Shown here in pieces: positions 8,409 to 15,911 of a stretch of 64,000 nucleotides of DNA. How positions within the stretch are numbered: the first letter of the stretch is position 1; every line of letters starts with the position of its first letter. The notes beneath the pieces are model-generated. The model worked only from the letters and a program-made list of their open reading frames with translations, made no database searches and had not been told where the DNA came from. This stretch comes from Serratia marcescens (GTDB lineage Bacteria; Pseudomonadota; Gammaproteobacteria; Enterobacterales; Enterobacteriaceae). Both the position numbers and the translations under genes were made by a program. The stretch is from the NCBI RefSeq assembly GCF_029846115.1, contig NZ_JARVZZ010000001.1:2108001-2172000 (forward strand). The letters run 5' to 3'.

Positions 8409-8434
8409 CCCGACGCGGCATGTGCGGCGTCGGG
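8409..8434 (-). terminator. Terminator after the M20 deacylase gene
   Basis: CCCGACGC and GCGTCGGG form an 8-bp stem, and on the minus strand the 3' arm runs into CTTTATTATTTC. It lies 21 bases after the deacylase stop and 143 bases before the monooxygenase start, so the cluster is at least partly two transcripts. Confidence 0.65.
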
Positions 8435-8454
8435 GAAATACTACTTTTCATTAT

Positions 8455-9618
8455 TCAGGCGTTGCTGAGGGCTTTTTCCGGCGCGGTGGTTAATTGTTGC
8501 AGCGTGCGTTCCGCCAGCAGCGTGAAATATTGCGCGGCGGGGAACAGGGCGCGTTCATCGGGATTGAAACGCGGATGATGCAGACCGAACTCGCTGGCGG
8601 AGCCGATGCTGACGAATACGCCCGGCACGTGATGCAGATACAGCGCGAAATCTTCACCGCCCATCTGCAAGTCCGCCTCTTCGACCTGGTAGCCGGCCTC
8701 GGCGGCGACGGTTTTGCTGAACGCCGCCCAATGGGGGTCATTGATCACCGCCGGCGGCCCCGGCTGCCAGCGGAGTTCGGCCTGTGCGCCCAGCGCGGCG
8801 GCAATGCCGTCGATCACCTGGCGAATTTTGTCCGGCACCTGGCGGCGCACCGCATCGCTGTGGGTGCGCACCGTGCCTTCCAGCTCCACGGTTTGCGGCA
8901 GCACGTTCCAGGTATTGCCGCCTTCGATGCGCGTTACGCTCACCACCAGTGATTCCAGCGAGCTGAAGCTGCGGCTGGGCAGCGTCTGCAGCGCGCCGAC
9001 GATCTGGCTGGCGGTGACGATGGTGTCGACGCCCTGTTCCGGTTTGGCGGCGTGGGCGCCCTTGCCGGTGATGAGGATCTGGAAGCGATCGACGTTGGCG
9101 TAGAACGGCCCTGCGCGGGTGGCGAAAGTGCCGGTGGGCAGCTCCGGCGCATTATGCAGGCCAAATACCGCCGCGACGTTATCCAGTGCGCCGGCGTCGA
9201 TCAGGTGCCGGGCACCGTTGAAGGTCTCTTCCGCCGGCTGGAAGAAGATGCGCACCGTGCCGGGCAGGTCGGCCTCACGCGCTTTCAGCAGGTGTGCGGC
9301 GCCGAGCATCACCGAGGTATGAAAGTCGTGGCCGCAGGCGTGCATCACGCCGCGGTTTTGCGAGCTGAAGGGCACGTCGGCGATTTCGTCGATCGGCAGG
9401 GCGTCGATGTCGCCGCGCAGCGCGATAATCGGCCCCTTGCCGCTGCCGATCTCCGCCACGACGCCGGTTTTCAGCGCCAGCGGCAGCAGACGAATGCCCG
9501 CCTCTTGCAGCCAGCGCGTCAGCCGGGCGGTGGTGGCGAATTCGTGATTGGAAAGCTCCGGGTTTTGGTGCAGCTCACGCCGATAGGCGATGATTTTGTC
9601 TGCCAACTGGCTGGTCAT
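8455..9618 (-). CDS. M20-family amidohydrolase/N-deacetylase (YxeP/SndB-like)
   Basis: A 387-residue binuclear metal-dependent amidohydrolase of the M20D/AmhX family. Metal and catalytic motifs are all present: RGDIDALP at 68-75, HACGHDFH at 93-100 (with the bridging Cys95), PAEE at 128-131, and the late MGGEDFA. The dimerisation-domain GKGAHAAKP segment is also present. Relatives deacylate N-acyl amino acids; in the yxe pathway the enzyme releases cysteine from its N-acetyl form. It is the most upstream gene of the cluster, with its own likely promoter between 9619 and 9720 and a terminator after it. The exact substrate is an inference from gene neighbours. Confidence 0.85.
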   Translation of the reverse strand: MTSQLADKIIAYRRELHQNPELSNHEFATTARLTRWLQEAGIRLLPLALKTGVVAEIGSGKGPIIALRGDIDALPIDEIADVPFSSQNRGVMHACGHDFHTSVMLGAAHLLKAREADLPGTVRIFFQPAEETFNGARHLIDAGALDNVAAVFGLHNAPELPTGTFATRAGPFYANVDRFQILITGKGAHAAKPEQGVDTIVTASQIVGALQTLPSRSFSSLESLVVSVTRIEGGNTWNVLPQTVELEGTVRTHSDAVRRQVPDKIRQVIDGIAAALGAQAELRWQPGPPAVINDPHWAAFSKTVAAEAGYQVEEADLQMGGEDFALYLHHVPGVFVSIGSASEFGLHHPRFNPDERALFPAAQYFTLLAERTLQQLTTAPEKALSNA

Positions 9619-9964
9619 AGGCTTGGCTCACAGTGGGAAATAAACCCTAACCCTAGTGCAGCGGCCGCCGAAGCAAAAAGACCATCTGGTTATATTTCAT
9701 AGCGATTGCGTCTGCACGGGTGCGTCAATGCTGGGGTAAGCGGGCGGGTTTGGGCGTTCGCGCGTTGTTCGCCGGCGCATGGAGAGGATTGACCTGGAAC
9801 GGTAACTTATCGCAACCGGTGCAATGCATTTACACCGGACAACACGGATTTTTTCACTCTTTATCGGATTTCTGTGATCGCGGTGGTGGACAAAATCCTG
9901 CCTGCTTGCTGTACTGTAATCGACACAGGTTTTGTGTCTTTCATTCACGTTAAAGGTAAGTTTG
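9619..9964. other. Divergent promoter region, deacylase gene and cspE
   Basis: A 346-bp gap with no credible gene. The left end should hold the promoter of the minus-strand deacylase gene. It contains a telomere-like AATAAACCCTAACCC at 9639-9653, which recurs at 62318. The right half is the long 5' leader expected for a csp gene; a TGGACA/TACTGT pair near 9889-9920 is a possible cspE promoter but is weak. Confidence 0.4.
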
Positions 9965-10174
9965 ATGTCTAAGATTAAAGGTAGCGTTAAGTGGTTTAAT
10001 GAATCCAAAGGCTTCGGTTTCATTACTCCGGAAGATGGTAGCAAGGACGTTTTCGTTCACTTCTCTGCCATCGTTAGCAACGGTTTCAAAACGCTTGCTG
10101 AAGGCCAGCGTGTAGAATTTGAAATCACGAACGGTGCCAAAGGCCCATCTGCCGCTAACGTTACTGCTATCTAA
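9965..10174 (+). CDS. cspE: Cold-shock-like protein CspE
   Basis: A 69-residue OB-fold RNA chaperone that binds single-stranded RNA and DNA, melts secondary structure and antiterminates transcription. RNP1 KGFGFI (residues 15-20) and RNP2 VFVHF (29-33) are intact. Residue by residue it is closer to E. coli CspE (MSKIKG start, [16 protein letters not shown]) than to CspC. The start at 9965 follows AAAGG; an in-frame ATG at 9932 has no ribosome site. The gene is monocistronic, with a strong terminator 23 bases after the stop. The preceding region gives it a long 5' UTR, as usual for csp genes. Confidence 0.93.
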   Translation: MSKIKGSVKWFNESKGFGFITPEDGSKDVFVHFSAIVSNGFKTLAEGQRVEFEITNGAKGPSAANVTAI

Positions 10175-10196
10175 GCTGCGTAGCTGAATTTCTTAA

Positions 10197-10222
10197 AACC
10201 CGCTCATTGAGCGGGTTTTTTA
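10197..10222. terminator. Bidirectional terminator, cspE and MFS gene
   Basis: AACCCGCTC and GAGCGGGTT form a 9-bp stem with a 3-base loop, followed by a T run on the plus strand; an A run on the other side serves the convergent MFS gene. Confidence 0.85.
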
Positions 10223-10231
10223 TTGGGTACG

Positions 10232-11422
10232 TTATGCCTCGCTACGGCGGCCTAACAGACTGAACAGCAGGATGGCGACGGCGTAGCAGCCGACGATGGT
10301 CAGCGCCATCGACAGGCTGGAAGTGCCGCCCAACCCGGTGAGCGGCACGGCGCAGGCACCGAGCGCGAACATGCACACGCCGATCAAGGCCGACGCGCTG
10401 CCCGCTTTGTCACCCTGGCTTTGCATGGCCAGCGAAGAGGCGGTCGGGCCGACGATGCCGATCACCGCCACCGAAAAGAACAGCGGGACCAGCAACAATA
10501 CCAGTGGCGCATGCAGCGCGGCGGCCAACAGCAGCAACAGCGACGCGACGGCCGCCAGCGTTAGCCCGCCCCTCAACACCCGACGCTCCCCCCAACGTGA
10601 ACTGAGGCGGCTGGCCAGCTGCGCCGCAATGATCAGCCCGACGCCGTTAATGGCGAAACACAGGCTGAACATCTGCGGGCTGAGGCCGTAGATCTGCTGC
10701 AAGACGAAAGGCGAGGCGCCGATATAGGCGAACATGCCGGCCATCACGAAGCCCTGCGTCAGGCACAGGCCCATGAAGTAGCGTTGGGTCAACAGACTGC
10801 CCAGCGACATCAGCATCGCCAGGATACCGCCCTGGCTGCGGCGTTCTACCGGCAGGGATTCGCGCAGTTTCAGCGCCGACAGGCTGAACAGCAGCACGGC
10901 GATGGCCGCCAGCACGCCGAAGATACCGCGCCAGTTCATCACCTGCAGCATAACGCCGCCCAGTACCGGCGCGACGATCGGCGCCAGGCCGTTGACCAGC
11001 ATCAGCAGGGCGAAGAAGCGGGTCAGCTCATGGCCGGCGTACAGATCGCGGGCAATGGCGCGGGAAATCACCGCGCCACCGGCGCCGGCGATGCCTTGCA
11101 GCAGGCGGGCGATCAGCAACTGGTCAATGGTGGGCGCCAGCGCGCACCACAGCGAAGCGCCCAGTAGCAGGATCAGCGACAGCAACAGCGGGCGCATGCG
11201 GCCCAGTTTGTCGCTGTAAGGGCCGAAAATCAGCTGGCCGACGCCCAGACCGAGCAGCCCGGCGGTCAGGCTGAGCTGCGCGGCGGCGGTGGAGGTATTC
11301 AGCTCGCCCGCCATTTCCGGCAGGGCGGGCAGGTAGAGATCGGTGCACAGCGGCCCCAGCGCGGCCAACAGGCCAAGCACGACGGCGTACACCAGACGTT
11401 GTCTGGCTAAGTGTTTGGTCAT
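10232..11422 (-). CDS. Bcr/CflA-type MFS drug-efflux transporter
   Basis: A 396-residue, 12-helix major-facilitator antiporter of the DHA1 group. The first helix carries DLYLPALPEMA, the hallmark of Bcr/CflA proteins. The loop between helices 2 and 3 reads GPYSDKLGRMRPLL, the MFS motif A, and GIAGAGGAVISRAIARD in helix 5 is the antiporter motif C region. It probably exports a small hydrophobic drug using the proton gradient. The start lies 6 bases after the stop of the TetR gene on the same strand, so the two form one operon in which the regulator presumably represses both. The drug spectrum cannot be read from sequence. Confidence 0.85.
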   Translation of the reverse strand: MTKHLARQRLVYAVVLGLLAALGPLCTDLYLPALPEMAGELNTSTAAAQLSLTAGLLGLGVGQLIFGPYSDKLGRMRPLLLSLILLLGASLWCALAPTIDQLLIARLLQGIAGAGGAVISRAIARDLYAGHELTRFFALLMLVNGLAPIVAPVLGGVMLQVMNWRGIFGVLAAIAVLLFSLSALKLRESLPVERRSQGGILAMLMSLGSLLTQRYFMGLCLTQGFVMAGMFAYIGASPFVLQQIYGLSPQMFSLCFAINGVGLIIAAQLASRLSSRWGERRVLRGGLTLAAVASLLLLLAAALHAPLVLLLVPLFFSVAVIGIVGPTASSLAMQSQGDKAGSASALIGVCMFALGACAVPLTGLGGTSSLSMALTIVGCYAVAILLFSLLGRRSEA

Positions 11423-11428
11423 GGGAGA

Positions 11429-12025
11429 TTAAGATTTCCTGAACAGGTGAGAAATGGCCTGCTGATACAGATCGCGCAGCAGGGACGCATCGGCTTTTTG
11501 CGTGGTAAGGATACGGTAACCGGTGCCTTCGCTCATGACGGCGATAAATTCCACCCGCGCGGCGATCTCCTCCGCGCTGAAATGGGGATACAGCCGCTGC
11601 AGATTGTGGCACACGTGGCGAAACAGCCGCGCTTCCGCATCGCTGAGCATTTTGGCCACCACCGGGTTGCGCGTGGCTTCGGCGGTCACTTCCAGCATCA
11701 GCATGTGATCGGTTTCGCTTTCGCCCGGCTGCTGAAACAGCGTGCGCGCCGCCAGCGTGCCGGCGATCAGGTTGATGTGATCGCCAAGGTTTACCAGTCG
11801 CTGCATCTTGCTGGCGATGATGCGGTTGACGATCTCCTCGATAATCGCGTCTTTATTGGCGAAATAGCGGTAGATTTGCCCGACGCTGAGCTGCGAGCCC
11901 TGGGCGATTTCCGCCATGCTGGCGGCGTGGAAGCCGTGGCGGCGGAAGCTGGTTTTCGCCGCTTCGACGATCTGATCGCGACGGGCCTGCACCTTGGCCT
12001 GTTTACTGTCGTTGGGGGAGAGCAT
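11429..12025 (-). CDS. TetR-family transcriptional repressor of the efflux pair
   Basis: A 198-residue one-component regulator. The N-terminal helix-turn-helix spans about residues 30-55 (SMAEIAQGSQLSVGQIYRYFANKDAIIEE), the classic TetR pattern ending in YRYFxNKD. The rest is a helical ligand-binding and dimer domain with no recognisable ligand. It is the first gene of a two-gene unit with the MFS transporter, so autoregulation with induction by an exported compound is the simplest reading. An inverted repeat GTTCACA/TGTGAAC, 31 bases upstream, is the likely operator. Confidence 0.85.
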   Translation of the reverse strand: MLSPNDSKQAKVQARRDQIVEAAKTSFRRHGFHAASMAEIAQGSQLSVGQIYRYFANKDAIIEEIVNRIIASKMQRLVNLGDHINLIAGTLAARTLFQQPGESETDHMLMLEVTAEATRNPVVAKMLSDAEARLFRHVCHNLQRLYPHFSAEEIAARVEFIAVMSEGTGYRILTTQKADASLLRDLYQQAISHLFRKS

Positions 12026-12055
12026 CTGCCCGATCCTTTGCTACGCGTGAGCCGG

Positions 12056-12094
12056 GTTCACATTTTTGGGTGTGAACGTTCATTCTCAATTGTA
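12056..12094 (-). promoter_or_regulatory. Promoter and candidate TetR operator
   Basis: On the minus strand a TACAAT-like -10 at 12089-12094 is preceded at 18 bp by TTGCGT (12112-12117). Just downstream lies the inverted repeat GTTCACA (12056-12062) / TGTGAAC (12071-12077) with an 8-base spacer, placed to block the transcription start. The binding partner is inferred from position. Confidence 0.5.
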
Positions 12095-12147
12095 GTGTAA
12101 TCGGCCGGAAAGACGCAAGATGAACGCGTGCTGCGGGGAAAAGGCGC

Positions 12148-12243
12148 TTAAGCGAACAGGTAGGATTTGATAAAGGCGGCGACGATCAGCACGCACAGCG
12201 CAACGGCAATCGCTTCGGCGGCGGTTTTCGGCAGGCTAAACAT
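12148..12243 (-). CDS. 31-residue single-helix membrane protein
   Basis: A short frame reads MFSLPKTAAEAI, then a hydrophobic helix AVALCVLIVAAFI (about residues 12-25), then KSYLFA and stop. The shape, a short polar N-terminus, one helix and a small basic C-terminus, is that of enterobacterial small membrane proteins, though I match it to no named one. It lies between the TetR gene and crcB on the same strand. Its ribosome site would be GGATGAG about 8-13 bases ahead of ATG, and that sequence is the 3' arm of a 10-bp hairpin (12252-12278), which suggests translational control. Function is unknown. Confidence 0.5.
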   Translation of the reverse strand: MFSLPKTAAEAIAVALCVLIVAAFIKSYLFA

Positions 12244-12251
12244 AGCGGTTT

Positions 12252-12278
12252 CTCATCCAGTCAGGAGTACTGGATGAG
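12252..12278 (-). promoter_or_regulatory. Perfect 10-bp hairpin over the small ORF's ribosome site
   Basis: CTCATCCAGT (12252-12261) and ACTGGATGAG (12269-12278) are exact complements with a 7-base loop. On the minus strand the 3' arm contains GGATGAG, the only Shine-Dalgarno candidate for the ATG at 12243. It has no T run, so it is not a standard terminator for crcB. It could sequester the ribosome site, stabilise the crcB 3' end, or be a protein-binding dyad. Confidence 0.55.
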
Positions 12279-12313
12279 ATTATGCGCATGCAAGATTAAG
12301 GAAACATTAAGGC

Positions 12314-12697
12314 TTAGCGCCCGTTGACCCACATCACCAGCATGAAAGCCAGCAGCGTCATCGCCAGCGATCCGGCCAGGTTGAGCAGCATATTGGCCAG
12401 CGCCCAGCCGAAGCGGCCATCCTGCATCAGGTACACCACCTCCAGCGAAAAGGTGGAGAAGGTGGTCAGGCCGCCGCAGAACCCGGTGGTGATCAGTAAT
12501 TTCCAGGTGGGATCCAGATGCGTCATGCGGGTGAAAATCGCCATCGCCAGGCCGATGATAAAACCGCCGATCAGATTGACCATCAGCGTACCGAGCGGAA
12601 TATGGGCGTTCAGCGGATTCATTTTCATGCTTACCGCCCAGCGTAAAACGCTGCCGACGCCGCCGCCGATAAATACGGCCAGTAAAGAGCTCAACAT
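12314..12697 (-). CDS. crcB: Fluoride channel CrcB/FluC
   Basis: A 127-residue inner-membrane protein with four helices. It works as an antiparallel dimer that lets F- leave the cell. The family signatures are present: [10 protein letters not shown] near the start, [16 protein letters not shown] in helix 2 with the conserved Asn, and [15 protein letters not shown] in helix 3, which holds the Na+ site and the phenylalanines of the fluoride track. The ATG at 12697 follows AAAGGTAG; an in-frame TTG at 12715 is not needed. A fluoride riboswitch lies 86 bases upstream, so expression should rise with fluoride. The function and control are both well supported. Confidence 0.93.
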   Translation of the reverse strand: MLSSLLAVFIGGGVGSVLRWAVSMKMNPLNAHIPLGTLMVNLIGGFIIGLAMAIFTRMTHLDPTWKLLITTGFCGGLTTFSTFSLEVVYLMQDGRFGWALANMLLNLAGSLAMTLLAFMLVMWVNGR

Positions 12698-12782
12698 GGG
12701 GCAACTACCTTTCAATCAGAGAAATTCACGGGACTCGGAAAGGGACAGGCGTAACGCTACGCGCCTCTCTCCGAGAGGTTAC

Positions 12783-12830
12783 GTAGACATCATCAGCCTG
12801 TGAAGGCGGTTAGGGAGGAATGTCATCTCC
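12783..12830 (-). promoter_or_regulatory. Fluoride riboswitch (crcB motif)
   Basis: Reading the minus strand, every element of the crcB aptamer is present: GGAG and CUCC form the pseudoknot, ACAU pairs with AUGU (P1), GCCU pairs with AGGC (P3), and the invariant GAUG, CUAACC, UGAUG and CUAC stretches are in place. It lies between the probable promoter and crcB. Downstream hairpins (CCTCTC/GAGAGG, GCGTA/TACGC) precede the start codon without a T run, which favours translational control. Confidence 0.9.
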
Positions 12831-12920
12831 AGCGTGCCGCACGGCCTTTTTGCCGTACCCGTTGGATGTTACACCTAACGCCGCCTATTTTGTAGTATCG
12901 ACAACCTGCGAGGTCACCCC

Positions 12921-13349
12921 ATGGAAATCAGAACGGCGCGCCTGAGCGATCGCCAGGCTATCGCCGAATTAATGACGGCGTTGGATTATCCCGGCACCGA
13001 AGCGTTTCTGACGCAGCGGATGCGCCAGCTGCTGGCGCATCCGGACGAGGCGCTGCTGGTGGCGGTGGAAGGCGAGCAGGTGCTGGGCGTGCTGTCGCTG
13101 CATTTTCTGCCGCAGCTGGCGTTGGCCGGCGACATTGGCCGCATCAGCTATTTTTGCGTCGACGATCGGGCGCGCGGCGCGGGGGTAGGGCGGCGGTTGC
13201 TGGTGGAGGGCGAGATGCTGGCACGCCGTCGCGGCTGCGATCGCTTGGAGGTCCATTGCCACAGCCGCCGCGAGCGGGCGCATGCGTTTTACCGGCGCGA
13301 AGGCTTTGTCGAAGCGCCGAAGTATTTTGCCAAATTATTAAACCAGTAA
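12921..13349 (+). CDS. GNAT-family acetyltransferase
   Basis: A 142-residue single-domain acetyl-CoA-dependent N-acetyltransferase. The acetyl-CoA loop is RGAGVG at residues 85-90, followed by RRLLVEGEMLARRRGCDRLEVHC and the AHAFYRREGFVEAPKYFAK motif B with the general-acid tyrosine region. It starts with MEIRTARLSD, as many ribosomal or amino-acid acetylating GNATs do, but the acceptor is not predictable. It is divergent from crcB, and its stop is one base from the end of the convergent diguanylate cyclase gene, so the two 3' ends abut with no room for a terminator between them. Confidence 0.8.
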   Translation: MEIRTARLSDRQAIAELMTALDYPGTEAFLTQRMRQLLAHPDEALLVAVEGEQVLGVLSLHFLPQLALAGDIGRISYFCVDDRARGAGVGRRLLVEGEMLARRRGCDRLEVHCHSRRERAHAFYRREGFVEAPKYFAKLLNQ

Positions 13350-13350
13350 G

Positions 13351-14418
13351 TTAGTCGCCCGTCGGCGCCGCCGTTTCCAGCCGATTGCGGCCATTTTGCT
13401 TGGCCCGGTAAAGCGCGCCGTCGGCCGCTTTCAGCCAGTCCAGATAACCGCCCAGCGTGGGGTGGTAGTTGGCGATGCCGGCGCTGATCTGCAGCCGCAG
13501 CTGTGGCGCCTCTTTGAAGATAACGGCGTCCAGCCGCTGTTGGATGCGCCGCAGGACGATTTCCGCCTGTTCAGCGCTGGTGTTCGGCAGCACCGCGCCA
13601 AACTCGTCGCCGCCGTAGCGCCCGACGATATCCACGTTGCGCAAGCCGATCAGCAGCTCTTCCGCCAGCGCCGCCAGGGCTTCATCCCCCAGCGCATGGC
13701 CGAAGGTGTCGTTGATGGTTTTGAAGCGATCGATATCCATCAGAATCAGCGTGGCGTTGTCCTGGTAGCGGCGGCAGCTGTCGAACTGGCGATGCAGCAG
13801 ATGCTCCCAGTGGCGGCGGTTGTACAAGCCGGTCAGCCCATCGCGGGTGCTGATGCGTTGCAGCTCCTGTTTCTTTTCCGCCAGCCGCTTGGCGGTGCGG
13901 TAGGTCACCAGGCCGAGCAGCGTCGGGTAAAGGTAGATCATCGGCAGGCACAGATAGATTTGTAGCGGCGTGCTGTGCGGGTGGAACGGGAAGCCGAGCA
14001 GCGCGCCGGTCAGCGCCGCTGCGGCCAATTGAATCGCCAAGCCTTTGACAAACAGTGCCTTACCGGCCGAAGCGATGTTGTTCATGCTCATCATCGACAG
14101 GATGACAATCGCTGGCAGCGCGTTGAACGCCATCATCGCGGCCCAGAAGCCGCCGAAGGCGGAGTCAATCAGCAGATTGCGGATCTCGGCTTTGAACGGA
14201 TCTTTGGCGCGGCAGGCCAGGCGGTAGGCGAGATGCGGCCAGAGAAAACCGTGAAAGGCCAGCAATAGCCAGACCGCTGTGGGCGGGGCCAAGGGGTAGA
14301 GCGCGGCGCAAACGCAAATAAAGCCGAGCCCCAGGCCGGCGACGCGGGGCAGATAGGTGCGTTTGGCGAAGCTGAGGCCGGATTTTCGGGCATCGAAAAT
14401 GGGTGGAGCAATATACAT
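13351..14418 (-). CDS. dgcC: MASE2-domain diguanylate cyclase, AdrA/DgcC type
   Basis: A 355-residue membrane-bound cyclase producing c-di-GMP. The N-terminal half has hydrophobic helices typical of a MASE2 domain ([38 protein letters not shown]). The GGDEF domain starts near residue 185; the active-site motif is GGDEF at 269-273 and the allosteric I-site is an intact RNVD at 260-263. MASE2-GGDEF is the architecture of AdrA (YaiC/DgcC), which switches on cellulose synthesis in enterobacteria, so biofilm control is the probable role. The symbol is given on domain architecture and similar length, not on gene context, which differs from E. coli. Confidence 0.75.
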   Translation of the reverse strand: MYIAPPIFDARKSGLSFAKRTYLPRVAGLGLGFICVCAALYPLAPPTAVWLLLAFHGFLWPHLAYRLACRAKDPFKAEIRNLLIDSAFGGFWAAMMAFNALPAIVILSMMSMNNIASAGKALFVKGLAIQLAAAALTGALLGFPFHPHSTPLQIYLCLPMIYLYPTLLGLVTYRTAKRLAEKKQELQRISTRDGLTGLYNRRHWEHLLHRQFDSCRRYQDNATLILMDIDRFKTINDTFGHALGDEALAALAEELLIGLRNVDIVGRYGGDEFGAVLPNTSAEQAEIVLRRIQQRLDAVIFKEAPQLRLQISAGIANYHPTLGGYLDWLKAADGALYRAKQNGRNRLETAAPTGD

Positions 14419-14636
14419 CCGGCCTCTCCCTGATAAGTATCACGGCAGCGTATCATGCGGGTGATAAACTAAGAATAGTCTGGGATTCATGCCGCGGGGC
14501 CGCGTGGCATTCCTGCGACGGATCTCACTCTGTTACATGTTGCGGTTGTGCGAGCGGGGGGAAAGTCGCTAAATATTCGCAGGCAAGGTCAGTTTTTCTC
14601 GCTGTTCACGCAGCGCTCTATGATAAGAAGGTGAGT

Positions 14637-14852
14637 ATGGAAGGTATCAGTATTACCAAACTTCTGGTGATTGCGGTATTGGTGATTTTACTGTTCGGCA
14701 CCAGCAAACTGCGCACGCTCGGTGCCGATCTTGGCGCGGCGCTGAAAGGCTTTAAAAAAGCCGTGGGCGACGACAGCACGCCGCCGGCCGCCGGCAACAA
14801 CACCGCCGAGAGCCAGTCCGCTCAGCAGAGCGTCGAAAAGAAAGACGTTTAG
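14637..14852 (+). CDS. tatE: Sec-independent translocase subunit TatE
   Basis: A 71-residue TatA-family protein. It has the standard layout: a short periplasmic N-terminus, one membrane helix (about residues 6-20, [18 protein letters not shown]), a hinge, and an amphipathic helix ([15 protein letters not shown]), then a polar tail. TatA/TatE rings form the pore that exports folded proteins with twin-arginine signals. The [11 protein letters not shown] start and the position directly upstream of convergent lipA match E. coli tatE, a minor paralogue of tatA. A bidirectional terminator follows at 14874-14906. Confidence 0.92.
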   Translation: MEGISITKLLVIAVLVILLFGTSKLRTLGADLGAALKGFKKAVGDDSTPPAAGNNTAESQSAQQSVEKKDV

Positions 14853-14873
14853 TCCCGTCTGACGGCGCGCAAT

Positions 14874-14906
14874 AAAAAACGGATGCCTTGCGGACATCCG
14901 TTTTTT
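14874..14906. terminator. Bidirectional terminator, tatE and lipA
   Basis: Six A, the arm CGGATG, a loop, the arm CATCCG and six T give a symmetrical terminator serving both converging genes. Confidence 0.9.
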
Positions 14907-14945
14907 GGCGTTTCCGCCGTCTTTAGCGTAACAAACTATTACGCG

Positions 14946-15911
14946 TTATTTCACTTCCATCCCTTTGGCCTGTAGATCGGCGTGGTAAGACGAACGCACG
15001 AACGGGCCGCAGGCGGCGTGGGTGAAGCCCATCGCCATCGCTTCTTCTTTCATCTCGTCGAACTCGGCTGGGCTGACGTAGCGCTGCACCGGCAGGTGGT
15101 GACGGCTCGGCTGCAGGTATTGGCCCAGCGTCAGCATGGTCACGCCGTGGCGGCGCAGATCGCGCATCACTTCGACGATTTCCGCATTGGTTTCACCCAG
15201 GCCGACCATCAGGCCGGATTTGGTCGGGATATCCGGGTGCGCTTCTTTAAAGCGCTCCAGCAGCTTCAGCGACCACTCGTAGTTGGCGCCCGGGCGCACC
15301 TGGCGATATACGCGCGGCACGTTTTCCAGGTTGTGGTTGAACACGTCCGGCGGCGTGGCGGTGATGATCTCCAGCGCGCGATCCATACGGCCGCGGAAGT
15401 CCGGCACCAGCGTTTCAATTTTGATGTTCGGGCTCTTGGCGCGGATGGCCGAGATGCAGTCGGCAAAGTGCTGAGCACCGCCGTCGCGCAGATCGTCGCG
15501 GTCAACCGAGGTGATTACCACGTAACGCAGCGCCATGTCGGCGATGGTTTGCGCCAGCTTTTCCGGCTCGTTGGCGTCCGGCGCGATCGGGCGGCCGTGG
15601 GCCACGTCGCAGAACGGACAGCGGCGGGTGCAGATAGCACCGAGGATCATGAAGGTGGCGGTGCCGTGGTTGAAGCACTCGGACAGGTTAGGGCACGAAG
15701 CTTCCTCACAGACGGAGTGCAGGCCGTTCTTACGCATGGCGGCTTTGATGCCTTGAATGCGCGTTGAATCGGCAGGCAGTTTGATCTTCATCCACTCGGG
15801 TTTACGCAACAGCTCCTGCCGTTCGGTGACCACCGTTTTGACCGGGATCAGCGCCATTTTGTCAGCATCGCGGTATTTGACGCCGCGTTCCATCTGAATT
15901 GGTTTACTCAT
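14946..15911 (-). CDS. lipA: Lipoyl synthase LipA
   Basis: A 321-residue radical-SAM enzyme that inserts two sulfurs into octanoyl groups on lipoyl domains. The radical-SAM cluster cysteines are Cys94, Cys98 and Cys101 (CTRRCPFC), and the sacrificial auxiliary cluster uses Cys68, Cys73 and Cys79 ([12 protein letters not shown]), at the same positions and overall length as E. coli LipA. The ATG at 15911 is chosen to give this length; longer in-frame starts run into lipB. Its first 8 bases overlap the end of lipB, so the two are translationally linked and act in sequence: LipB transfers octanoate, LipA sulfurates it. Confidence 0.97.
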   Translation of the reverse strand: MSKPIQMERGVKYRDADKMALIPVKTVVTERQELLRKPEWMKIKLPADSTRIQGIKAAMRKNGLHSVCEEASCPNLSECFNHGTATFMILGAICTRRCPFCDVAHGRPIAPDANEPEKLAQTIADMALRYVVITSVDRDDLRDGGAQHFADCISAIRAKSPNIKIETLVPDFRGRMDRALEIITATPPDVFNHNLENVPRVYRQVRPGANYEWSLKLLERFKEAHPDIPTKSGLMVGLGETNAEIVEVMRDLRRHGVTMLTLGQYLQPSRHHLPVQRYVSPAEFDEMKEEAMAMGFTHAACGPFVRSSYHADLQAKGMEVK

